From: Candidatus Omnitrophota bacterium
Lineage (GTDB): Bacteria > Omnitrophota > Gorgyraeia > Tantalellales > Tantalellaceae
Length of the DNA: 42,151 nucleotides
Assembly (NCBI GenBank): GCA_024277375.1
Contig: JAJRVD010000022.1
Span: 1-42,151, forward strand
Direction: 5' to 3'
Position 1 is the stretch's first letter; each line of letters starts with the position of its first letter. Of the stretch, positions 31,596-38,388 are shown one piece after another. A program made the translations under genes and the position numbers. The notes beneath the pieces were generated by a model. The model did no database searches and was not told the origin of the DNA. It was given only the letters and a program-made list of their open reading frames with translations.

Positions 31596-32783
31596 CTAAC
31601 GTCTACGTTTTATGCTTCTTTCTCCGAATCTGTCTTTGATCTTGTCGAGGGCTTTATGGATCTGTTCTGTCTTTCGGGCATCTCGGGTATCGCTAAAAAG
31701 ATCATTTTGCCAGAAAGCGTCAACCAGGTTAGAGACTCGAACGCCGACAAGCCTCACGGCTTGATCCCTTGGTAGGGGCGTATTGCAATGCGCCCCTACC
31801 AATTTGTCTACCACATTTTTATATATAATATCCGCGAAATTTGTCGGGGTGTTAAGCGTAATGGATCTTGTATAAGTCTTAAAATCAGAAAGCCTTATTC
31901 TTAATGTGATGGTTGTGCCCTTAAATCCGTCTTTACGCAGCCGGCGTGATACTTTTTCGCTTAAGAACATTAAGGTATCCATTATTTTGTGTTTGTCCCG
32001 CGTATCCGTATCAAAGGTATGTTCATTGCCTATGGATTTAATTGAACCCTCTGTCTCTACATGACGTGGGTCAATACCATTGGCAAGTTTCCATATGTGA
32101 GAACCATTTTTCCCGAATATATTTACAAGTTCTTCGTAATCTTTCCTTGCGAGATCGCCAATAGTGTTTATGCTCATTTCTTTAAGGGCTTGATTGGTTT
32201 TTGCGCCGATGCCCCAGAGTTTATCTACTTCTAGTGCGTGAAGAAATGGGAGCAAGCCATCGGGGGTAACCACGGTCAGCCCGTCAGGTTTATCAATATC
32301 GGAAGCTATTTTAGCCGTCATCATGTTTGGTGCCATTCCCGCCGATGCTGTGAGGCCAATCTCTTTTTTTATGGCACGCTTTATCTTACGGCAGGTCGCA
32401 AGCGGGCCACCGAAGAGGTGGGCGCTGCCGGTAATATCCAAAAAAGCCTCATCGATGCTGATGGGTTCTATCTCGGGGGTAAATCGTTCAAAGATGGTGA
32501 AAATGTTATCTGAAGCCGCAATGTATTTAGCCATATCAACCGGCAGAAAAATACCCGCGGGACATTTTCTGTATGCGATAGATATTGCCTGACCCGAATG
32601 AATTCCGTATTTTCGAGCTTCGTATGAACAAGTAGAGACAACCCCGCGGCCACGGCCGCCTTTGGGGTCTGAGCCGACTATAACGGGCTTCCCCGCATAT
32701 TCCGGGTTATCACGTTGCTCGCACGCGGCAAAAAAAGCGTCCATGTCAACATGGACTATATATCGTTCTTGTGGTGTAGGCAT
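31596..32783 (-). CDS. dinB: DNA polymerase IV (Y-family), with in-frame palindromic repeat
   Basis: Translesion DNA polymerase. The 395 residues start YIVHVDMDAFFAACEQRDNP and carry RGVVSTCSYEARKYGIHSGQ near 48, PISIDEAFLDITGSAHLFGG near 107 and ASGMAPNMMTAKIASD-like ASAGMAPNMMTAKIAS near 141, followed by the little-finger domain. In the C-terminal part the stretch VGAHCNTPLPRDQA is encoded by a near-perfect 34-bp palindrome (31769-31802) belonging to the GTAGGGGC family, placed just before the conserved AVRLVGVRVSNL strand. An extended -10 box ends 7 nt before the ATG, with no ribosome binding site. Polymerase and catalytic Asp/Glu residues are intact. Confidence 0.94.
   Translation of the reverse strand: MPTPQERYIVHVDMDAFFAACEQRDNPEYAGKPVIVGSDPKGGRGRGVVSTCSYEARKYGIHSGQAISIAYRKCPAGIFLPVDMAKYIAASDNIFTIFERFTPEIEPISIDEAFLDITGSAHLFGGPLATCRKIKRAIKKEIGLTASAGMAPNMMTAKIASDIDKPDGLTVVTPDGLLPFLHALEVDKLWGIGAKTNQALKEMSINTIGDLARKDYEELVNIFGKNGSHIWKLANGIDPRHVETEGSIKSIGNEHTFDTDTRDKHKIMDTLMFLSEKVSRRLRKDGFKGTTITLRIRLSDFKTYTRSITLNTPTNFADIIYKNVVDKLVGAHCNTPLPRDQAVRLVGVRVSNLVDAFWQNDLFSDTRDARKTEQIHKALDKIKDRFGERSIKRRR
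31769..31802. repeat. GTAGGGGC palindrome inserted in frame inside dinB
   Basis: TTGGTAGGGGCGTATTG followed by CAATGCGCCCCTACCAA: the two halves are reverse complements apart from one base. The core is the same family as the intergenic copy at 17140-17167. Being free of stops in the dinB frame, it encodes extra residues in the little-finger domain. Confidence 0.8.
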
Positions 32784-32790
32784 GACCTAG

Positions 32791-32799
32791 ATTATACCA
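32791..32799 (-). promoter_or_regulatory. Extended -10 promoter of dinB
   Basis: Minus strand TGGTATAAT (32799-32791). Its -10 box ends 7 nt before the ATG, so transcription should start at or next to 32784. No -35 box is evident; the region upstream is the hairpin at 32803-32839. Confidence 0.6.
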
Positions 32800-32802
32800 T
32801 AT

Positions 32803-32839
32803 AAACCCAAAACATGAGCCAGGGTCATGTTTTGGGTTT
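32803..32839. repeat. 15-bp perfect inverted repeat between dinB and rex
   Basis: AAACCCAAAACATGA (32803-32817), loop GCCAGGG, TCATGTTTTGGGTTT (32825-32839). It lies where the dinB -35 region would be and could be a regulator-binding site or a hairpin. It is not seen elsewhere in the window. Confidence 0.75.
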
Positions 32840-32864
32840 GTTACAGCAGGAGAGTTGCAATTCG

Positions 32865-32910
32865 AATAGGGGACAGCCTCTTTTTGGCCAAAAAGAGGCT
32901 GTCCCCTATT
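32865..32910. repeat. Perfect 46-bp palindrome upstream of rex
   Basis: AATAGGGGACAGCCTCTTTT (32865-32884) continues to the centre at 32887/32888 and is mirrored exactly to 32910. The AGGGGACAGCC word resembles a widespread bacterial palindromic repeat. Its last two bases are the first two bases of the rex -35 box TTGACA. Confidence 0.85.
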
Positions 32911-32937
32911 GACATTTATGCGCAAAAGCGGTATAAT
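32909..32937 (+). promoter_or_regulatory. Consensus sigma70-type promoter of rex
   Basis: TTGACA (32909-32914), 17-bp spacer, TATAAT (32932-32937): perfect in both boxes and spacing. Start expected near 32944, a leader of about 46 nt. This is the strongest promoter by consensus in the window and may drive rex and the following hyp genes. Confidence 0.8.
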
Positions 32938-32976
32938 TGTGAAATCGAGAACAAAGTCTGTAATATATTTCACGAA
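32937..32976 (+). promoter_or_regulatory. Possible autoregulatory inverted repeat of Rex
   Basis: TTGTGAAAT (32937-32945) and ATTTCACGAA (32967-32976) are inverted half-sites resembling the Rex operator halves TTGTGAA/TTCACAA. Their spacing (21 bp) is much larger than in a standard Rex site, so binding is uncertain; a stem-loop is an alternative. Confidence 0.3.
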
Positions 32977-32989
32977 CATATGGAGAAAT

Positions 32990-33634
32990 ATGACTAAAAA
33001 GAAGATATCAGAAAGTACTATTTCACGCCTTTTCATATATTTAAGGGAGCTTACCGAACTTGCCGAACTCAAAATACGGACTATCTCGTCCGCCGAGTTG
33101 GGCGAGAGGGCGAATATAAGTGATGTTCACATCCGAAAGGACTTGGGGCATTTTGGTAATTTTGGTGTAAGTGGCGCGGGATATTCGGTAGAAGAGCTTA
33201 AGAAGGCCTTGGAGGTCATATTGGGTAAAGACAAGGTCTGGAATGTAGCCATAGCGGGTGTAGGGCACCTGGGGTCGGCTTTACTTGCTTATACCAGGTT
33301 CAGTCAGCATGGTCTTAACATATCAGCGGCGTTTGATGTGGATATAAGAAAGATCGGCAAGCAGCTTGAAGGTATAACCGTACAATCTATCGAAGAAATT
33401 CCTCAGACGGCTCGTGATAAGAATATTTTGATGGGTGTAATAACCGTCCCGGCCGCTGAAGCACGGGGAGTAGCGGATGTTATGGTGCGATCGGGTATCG
33501 AATGCATACTTAATTTTGCGCCGGTAAGTCTAAGTGTGCCTAAACACGTAAAGGTTCGAGACGTTTATCTTTCAAGAGAACTTGAGATGCTTTCATATTT
33601 TTTAGCTAATAAAAATGGTAATGGAACAGAATGA
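32990..33634 (+). CDS. rex: Redox-sensing transcriptional repressor Rex
   Basis: About 214 residues. An N-terminal winged helix with ISESTISRLFIYLRELTEL and RANISDVHIRKDLGHFGNFG (recognition helix) is followed by a Rossmann domain with VAIAGVGHLGSALLAYTRF near 88 that binds NADH/NAD+, and SGIECILNFAPVSL near 170. Rex represses fermentation and hydrogenase genes when NADH/NAD+ is low. ATG 32990 is preceded by TGGAGAA and gives the family N terminus; the open frame upstream to 32909 overlaps the promoter. The stop overlaps the hypF-like start (ATGA), putting it in one transcript with the maturation genes, which strongly suggests hydrogenase control. Confidence 0.94.
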   Translation: MTKKKISESTISRLFIYLRELTELAELKIRTISSAELGERANISDVHIRKDLGHFGNFGVSGAGYSVEELKKALEVILGKDKVWNVAIAGVGHLGSALLAYTRFSQHGLNISAAFDVDIRKIGKQLEGITVQSIEEIPQTARDKNILMGVITVPAAEARGVADVMVRSGIECILNFAPVSLSVPKHVKVRDVYLSRELEMLSYFLANKNGNGTE

Positions 33635-34713
33635 AAAACATTATAGCTCTCGGGGCTGAAAACAAAACATCCTTTTCTGTCATCTCTGAAGAAGATATAT
33701 ATGTGTCCTCTCCGTCGGGAGACCTTAACGATATGGACAATTTTGACGGTTTTGAGATGGGTCTCAAAGATTATATGGATAAAAAAACACTTATACCTGA
33801 TTGCGTGGCTTGTGATCTTCATCCCGATTATCGTTCAACTCGTCTTGCCGAAGAAATAAAAGATAATAACGCGGCCTCGATTCTGGTGAGAGTCCAGCAT
33901 CATTTCGCCCATGTAGCCGCGTGTATGCTGGACAATGATCTTGATGAAGAAGTGATTGGCGTATCTTTTGACGGAACGGGCTTTGGCACCGACGGCAAAA
34001 GCTTGGGCAGCGAATTTATGGTTTGTACGCGTAAAGATTTTACTCGAAAGTTTCACTTGAAATACATGCCACAGCCGGGTGCCGACGTGGCCGCGCGCGA
34101 ACCCTGGCGGATGGCAGTCGCATATCTCTATGATGCTTATGGAGAGAAACTAAAAGATATTGGCTTGCCGTTACTTAAAAGGATCCCCAATTCTACAGCT
34201 TTGATAATAAATGATATGATCAAAAAAGATATAAATTGTCCTTTGACTTCAAGCATGGGGAGGCTATTTGACGCGGTAAGTTCTTTGGTCGGGGTTTGTG
34301 ACGTAGCTACTTTTGAGGCCGAGGGTGCGATAGGCCTTGAGGAAATAGTAGTGCGGGGCATTGGTGAAGTTTATAAGTATGATGTAACGAACGATGAAAT
34401 AGATGTTGCCGAGATGATAAAAGAAATAAACGGAGATGTTGTTCGAGGGATAGATAGCGGGATCATAAGCGCCAAATTTCATAATACTATCGGAGAGATT
34501 ATCTTTGATGTTGTCGAACGTATACATAACGCGACCGGCCTTAAAAAAGCATTAATATCGGGCGGATGTTTTCAAAATAAATATCTTGTGAATTATGTAG
34601 AAGAAAAGTTCGCAGGCGCGAAAATAAAATTGTATAAACACAATAAATATTCACCGACAGATCTGGGTATATCAGTGGGCCAGGCTGTAGTGGCGGCGAG
34701 CTTAAATAGGTGA
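33631..34713 (+). CDS. hypF: HypF-type carbamoyltransferase, C-terminal half only
   Basis: 360 residues covering just the Kae1-like carbamoyltransferase domain. Start IIALGAENKTSFSVIS matches the point where that domain begins inside the usual ~750-residue HypF. Metal-site His residues are in RVQHHFAHVAAC near 87-98; FDGTGFGTDGKSLGSEFM near 112, SSMGRLFDAVSSLVGV near 208 and LISGGCFQNKYLV near 307 are typical. The acylphosphatase, zinc-finger and YrdC domains, which make the carbamoyl-adenylate, are absent and not found nearby. The open reading frame is intact with normal start and stop and an ATGA overlap with rex, so this looks like a stable split rather than decay. It should pass the carbamoyl group to the HypE C-terminal Cys. 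Confidence 0.85.
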   Translation: MKNIIALGAENKTSFSVISEEDIYVSSPSGDLNDMDNFDGFEMGLKDYMDKKTLIPDCVACDLHPDYRSTRLAEEIKDNNAASILVRVQHHFAHVAACMLDNDLDEEVIGVSFDGTGFGTDGKSLGSEFMVCTRKDFTRKFHLKYMPQPGADVAAREPWRMAVAYLYDAYGEKLKDIGLPLLKRIPNSTALIINDMIKKDINCPLTSSMGRLFDAVSSLVGVCDVATFEAEGAIGLEEIVVRGIGEVYKYDVTNDEIDVAEMIKEINGDVVRGIDSGIISAKFHNTIGEIIFDVVERIHNATGLKKALISGGCFQNKYLVNYVEEKFAGAKIKLYKHNKYSPTDLGISVGQAVVAASLNR

Positions 34714-34754
34714 AAGGGAATGGTGATGAGCCTTCTCGGTATCATTCTCGCGGA

Positions 34755-34873
34755 CAGACTGTCTCATAATGTAGGGGCTTGATTCATCAAGCCCGTTATA
34801 TCGGGTTCGATAAATCGAACCCCTACAATATATTGTATGCGGCCATCCGCAAAACGAATTACGACACAGCCTG
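34755..34873 (-). mobile_element. 119-bp MITE-like element, copy 9
   Basis: Full-length reverse copy with ends CAGACTGTCTC and GACACAGCCTG. Left flank is a degenerate TCATTCTCGCGGA; right flank is ATTGCGAGGAGG, another repeat start. The differing flanks could reflect recombination between copies. Confidence 0.85.
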
Positions 34874-34969
34874 ATTGCGAGGAGGAACGTAGTGACGACG
34901 AAGCAATCCCAATGGAGGTATTAATGTTAATGGAGATTGCTTTGGCCTTTCAGGCCTCGCAATGACGAG
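34874..34969. repeat. ATTGCGAGG...GCAATCCC and ATTGC...CGCAATGACGAG repeats
   Basis: Two units of the TGTCATTGCGAGG family lie back to back: ATTGCGAGGAGGAACGTAGT to GAAGCAATCCC, then GGAGATTGCTTTGGCC to CCTCGCAATGACGAG. With MITE copy 9 they fill the 309-bp space between the hypF-like gene and hypC; no gene is visible in it. Confidence 0.7.
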
Positions 34970-35022
34970 ACGTGATGAACGAGGGATGGGGCGCGAATAT
35001 GGAGAGCCAAAAAGGAGACACA

Positions 35023-35241
35023 ATGTGCTGGAGTGTGCCGGGCAAAATAATAGATATCGAGGGCAATATCGCGACGGTGGAGCACTCGGGCGTACAACGG
35101 AAAGTGCCGCTGGATCTCATAACGGATCCGGCGATCGGTGAATATGTGCTTGTTCATGCCGGATATGCTATACAGAAAGTATCGGAAGAAAAAGCAAAGT
35201 TCACGATAGATTTTTTTAAGACGAGGGGCAAGAATGCTTAA
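35023..35241 (+). CDS. hypC: Hydrogenase maturation chaperone HypC
   Basis: 72 residues starting MCWSVPGKIIDIEGNIATV: the initiator Met followed by Cys2 is the invariant iron-carrier residue, and the PGKI motif is diagnostic. It forms the HypCD complex that assembles Fe(CN)2CO. AAAGGAG lies 6 nt before ATG 35023. The frame is open upstream to 34972, which would bury the essential N-terminal Cys, so that start is rejected. It overlaps hypD by 8 bp. Confidence 0.95.
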   Translation: MCWSVPGKIIDIEGNIATVEHSGVQRKVPLDLITDPAIGEYVLVHAGYAIQKVSEEKAKFTIDFFKTRGKNA

Positions 35242-36322
35242 ATATCTGGATGAATATAGAGACGCACCCCTTGCCTTGGAAATAGCGGAAGCCATAAGGG
35301 GACTCTCAACCAAGCCGTTTAACATTATGGAGGTTTGTGGTGGTCACACTATGGCCATACGGAAGAACGGTATACAAAAAATAGTAGGCGAGAATATAAA
35401 TTTAATCTCAGGGCCCGGCTGTCCGGTATGCGTGACTTCTAAAGTAGATATAGATAAGGCGATAGCGATTTCTCAAATAGAGGATGTTGCCCTGTGCACA
35501 TTCGGGGACATGATATATGTCCCGGGAACAAAAATGTCACTTTCGGAAGCAAAAGCACGGGGACGTGACATAAGAACGGTTTATTCCGTATATGATGCCA
35601 TTGGTTTCGCGAAAAAAGAGAAAGAAAAGAAAATAATTTTCATAAGCATAGGGTTTGAGACTACAACGCCGACAGTATCCGCAGCGGTAAAACAGTGTGC
35701 TCGTGAGGGTATCAGCAATTTTGGTATACTTACGTTAAATAAAACTATGCCGGCGGCGCTCCGGGAGGTTCTCTCGGAAGAGGAATCAAAGATAGACGCT
35801 CTTTTGTGTCCCGGACATGTAAGCACGATAACGGGTACCGGTATGTACAACTTTATTGTCGATGAACTTGGTGTGTCATGCTGTATCTCAGGGTTCGAGC
35901 CGGTTGATATGTTGAAAGCGATATATATTTTGACTGAAGGGCACGAGGTGGGAGAGAAGAAGCTTGCCAACGCGTATGAAAGAGCGGTTAAGGCTGAAGG
36001 TAATAAAAAAGCCAGGGCTATGATGGAAGAAGTTTTCAGGGCCGCGTCCGTCGAATGGCGTGGGTTCGGTGTAATACCAGGTAGCGGACTCGAGCTAAAA
36101 GATGATTACGCTAAATTTGATGCCGGGAAGATATTTGATATAGATGTACCGCCGGCAGAAGAGACTGATAGATGTATGTGCGGCGATATATTGAGGGGTA
36201 AACTAAAACCGATAGATTGTAAGTTGTTTAAGACGGCGTGTACGCCGGAGGATCCGCAAGGCGCGTGCATGGTCTCGAGTGAAGGGACCTGCGCCGCGTG
36301 GTACAAATATGGTGAATTATGA
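35234..36322 (+). CDS. hypD: Hydrogenase maturation protein HypD
   Basis: 362 residues, full length. Cys-rich signatures are present: EVCGGHTMAIRKNGI near 33, SGPGCPVCVTSKVDIDKAIA near 59, and near the C terminus RCMCGDILRGKLKPIDCKLF followed by CTPEDPQGACMVSSEGTCAA with the 4Fe-4S ligands. The scaffold on which CN and CO are attached to iron, working with HypC and HypE. It overlaps hypC upstream and hypE downstream (ATGA), so translation is coupled. Confidence 0.96.
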   Translation: MLKYLDEYRDAPLALEIAEAIRGLSTKPFNIMEVCGGHTMAIRKNGIQKIVGENINLISGPGCPVCVTSKVDIDKAIAISQIEDVALCTFGDMIYVPGTKMSLSEAKARGRDIRTVYSVYDAIGFAKKEKEKKIIFISIGFETTTPTVSAAVKQCAREGISNFGILTLNKTMPAALREVLSEEESKIDALLCPGHVSTITGTGMYNFIVDELGVSCCISGFEPVDMLKAIYILTEGHEVGEKKLANAYERAVKAEGNKKARAMMEEVFRAASVEWRGFGVIPGSGLELKDDYAKFDAGKIFDIDVPPAEETDRCMCGDILRGKLKPIDCKLFKTACTPEDPQGACMVSSEGTCAAWYKYGEL

Positions 36323-37320
36323 ATAGTAAAGTTACGATCGCGCATGGTTCCGGGGGTAAGATGACGCGTGCTCTGATAAAAGACGTGTTTTTCAAATATC
36401 TTGGTAACGATATATTGGACAGGTGTGACGATTCGGCTGTTATTGAGATAGATAAGGGTAGGATCGCGGTTACAACTGATTCATTTGTAGTAAAACCCAT
36501 CTTTTTCCCGGGTGGGGATATCGGGAAACTTGCCATTTGCGGAACGGTTAACGATCTTGCGGTATCAGGGGCCGAACCAAAGTATATTACGTGCGGGTTC
36601 ATTATAGAAGAAGGATTTCCGGTAACGGATCTTGAGGTAATAGTTCGATCGATGGCCAAATGGGCATGTGAGGCAAACGTGAAGATAGTAGCGGGAGATA
36701 CCAAAGTTGTCGAGATCGGGGAGGCGGATGGCATTTTCATTAATACTTCCGGAGTGGGTATTTTAAAACATGACCGTGAGTTAGGGGTGGATAAAATATC
36801 CTCCGGCGATAAAATAATAGTGTCGGGGACTATTGGAGACCATGCTATCGCGATTTTAAGTAAGCGAAAGGGGCTCCGGTTCGAAAGCACCATTGAAAGC
36901 GATTGCGCGCCGTTAAACAAGATGCTGACCGAAGTTATTGAATCAGGCGCGGAAGTCAAATTTATGCGTGACGTTACCCGAGGAGGATTGGCTACTACGT
37001 TAAACGAGGTTGCTGAAGATGTTGGTATTCTTATAAATGAAGAAAGTCTTCCGGTTTCGGAACCGGTCAGAGGCGCGACGGAACTTTTGGGTTTGGATCC
37101 TGTGTATTTGGCAAACGAAGGGAAAGTCATTATACTAGTAAAAGCGTCCGATGAGGCAAAGGTTCTCCAGATTTTAAAAAATAATGAATATGGCGCCAAA
37201 GCTGAGACCATCGGTGAAGTTACAGAAGAGAACGTCGGCAAGGTTTGCTTGAAAACCATCCTTGGTGTAACAAGGATTATAGATATGCCGACGGCAGAAC
37301 ACCTGCCGAGGATATGTTAA
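36319..37320 (+). CDS. hypE: Hydrogenase maturation protein HypE
   Basis: 333 residues of the AIR synthase-like fold. The N terminus carries AHGSGGKMTRALIKDVFF and the DDSAVIEI/AVTTDSFVV pair for ATP binding. The protein ends PTAEHLPRIC: the C-terminal Cys is the residue that receives the carbamoyl group and is dehydrated to thiocyanate. FMRDVTRGGLATTLNEVAED near 214 is typical. Its substrate carbamoyl comes from the HypF-type transferase at 33631. It overlaps hypD by 4 bp; hypA follows 49 nt after the stop. Confidence 0.96.
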   Translation: MNSKVTIAHGSGGKMTRALIKDVFFKYLGNDILDRCDDSAVIEIDKGRIAVTTDSFVVKPIFFPGGDIGKLAICGTVNDLAVSGAEPKYITCGFIIEEGFPVTDLEVIVRSMAKWACEANVKIVAGDTKVVEIGEADGIFINTSGVGILKHDRELGVDKISSGDKIIVSGTIGDHAIAILSKRKGLRFESTIESDCAPLNKMLTEVIESGAEVKFMRDVTRGGLATTLNEVAEDVGILINEESLPVSEPVRGATELLGLDPVYLANEGKVIILVKASDEAKVLQILKNNEYGAKAETIGEVTEENVGKVCLKTILGVTRIIDMPTAEHLPRIC

Positions 37321-37369
37321 GTCAGGTGTTAGGCGAAAAATACGGGTCACGAAGGACGGACGACAGAAT

Positions 37370-37609
37370 ATGCATGAGATTAAACTTACTCAAAACCTTG
37401 TATCCATACTTGACAGAGAAGTTGCCTCGGACGAAATAGGTATGGTCAAGGTCGTACATCTCGAGGTAGGCAAGCTCCGGTATATCGTGCCGGAGATAAT
37501 GCAGACCGCGTTCAGGCATGTGCCCAAACATGAAAAACTCACCGAGGCGAAATTGGAAATAGAGGTAATAACGGGCGGGGAGTTCACGCTCAAAGGAATA
37601 GAGTGGTAA
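37370..37609 (+). CDS. hypA: HypA-like nickel-insertion protein lacking the zinc finger
   Basis: 79 residues against about 113 in standard HypA. The nickel site MHE at the N terminus and the helix/strand core (VKVVHLEVGKLRYIVPEIMQ, then KLEIEVITGGEFTLKGIEW) are clear. The zinc domain with its two CxxC pairs, which normally lies before the last strand, is absent and there is not one Cys in the protein. The flanks join smoothly (LEIEV directly to the GGEF strand), so the gap looks like a clean domain deletion. The stop comes 1 nt before the hypB ATG. How nickel release is regulated without zinc is open. Confidence 0.8.
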   Translation: MHEIKLTQNLVSILDREVASDEIGMVKVVHLEVGKLRYIVPEIMQTAFRHVPKHEKLTEAKLEIEVITGGEFTLKGIEW

Positions 37610-37610
37610 T

Positions 37611-38276
37611 ATGGCGTTCAAAGTAATAAAAGAGGACATATTAAGCGAGAATGATGGTGTGGCAAGTGAAGTGCGTGCTTCTTTAGCGCAAGAGAAGACA
37701 TTTATGATAAACCTGATATCTTCTCCCGGTGCAGGTAAGACATCTTTTCTGGAAGTGATAGGACCGAAGCTAAAAGAGGAAGGTATATCATTCGTAATTG
37801 TAACAGGAGATTGTTTTACATCACGTGACGCGGAACGTTTAGACGCGCTGGATCTTCCGGTAGTTCAGATAAATACCGGTAATGCCTGCCACATAGACGC
37901 GCAGCTTGTTGCAAGCGCGTTGGAAGATGTCGATCTGGAAGGTATGGATCTCGTTATAGTGGAGAACGTAGGCAATCTTGTATGCCCGGCGGAGTTTGAT
38001 GTGGGCGAAGACGTGAAAATAGCTATATTAAGTACAACCGAGGGGGATGACAAGCCTATAAAGTATCCGCTTTTGATACTCGAAAGTGCGCTCGCGATAA
38101 TCAATAAGACGGATCTATTGGAATACGTGGATTATGATATGGATTTTAGTGTTGAAAATATACGCAAGATCAATCAGACAATTAAAGTTATAAAGACTTC
38201 GTGCAAGACCGGCGAAGGAATAGACGCGTTTTTGAGCTGGATAAAGGACAAAATCAAAATAAAGAAAATAACGTAG
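37611..38276 (+). CDS. hypB: Hydrogenase maturation GTPase HypB
   Basis: 221 residues. The P-loop ISSPGAGKTS ends near residue 45. The metal-binding pair Cys93-His94 is in GNACHIDAQL, followed by IVENVGNLVCPAEFDVGED and INKTDLLEYVD for guanine recognition. It lacks the N-terminal CxxCGC nickel motif and His-rich stretch of some homologues. It delivers Ni to the hydrogenase large subunit with HypA. Its stop codon TAG lies in the first bases of the 59-bp GTAGGAG repeat (38273-38331), so a repeat has set its 3' end. Confidence 0.94.
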   Translation: MAFKVIKEDILSENDGVASEVRASLAQEKTFMINLISSPGAGKTSFLEVIGPKLKEEGISFVIVTGDCFTSRDAERLDALDLPVVQINTGNACHIDAQLVASALEDVDLEGMDLVIVENVGNLVCPAEFDVGEDVKIAILSTTEGDDKPIKYPLLILESALAIINKTDLLEYVDYDMDFSVENIRKINQTIKVIKTSCKTGEGIDAFLSWIKDKIKIKKIT

Positions 38277-38331
38277 GAGCCGCCTTCGGTGGCGAACTAT
38301 AAATATGTTCGCGTCCGGACGACGCTCCTGC
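38273..38331. repeat. 59-bp GTAGGAG...CTCCTGC element
   Basis: Starts GTAGGAGCCGCCTTCGG and ends CGACGCTCCTGC, with an ACTATAAATATGTTCGCG middle. It is the same length as the element at 27787-27845 in opposite orientation. It includes the hypB stop. Confidence 0.78.
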
Positions 38332-38388
38332 GAAACAGGGATCACGATATTCATTAAAAGGATCCTGCAAAATGGAACTTTTGTCATT

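Noticed and set aside
34972-35022. Longer hypC start at 34972
   Set aside because: It would place the essential Cys2 internally and is preceded by no ribosome binding site; AAAGGAG supports ATG 35023.
36228-37259. 343-codon reverse open frame
   Set aside because: Antisense shadow of hypE, low-complexity Ser/Thr/Pro-rich product, no recognisable motif.
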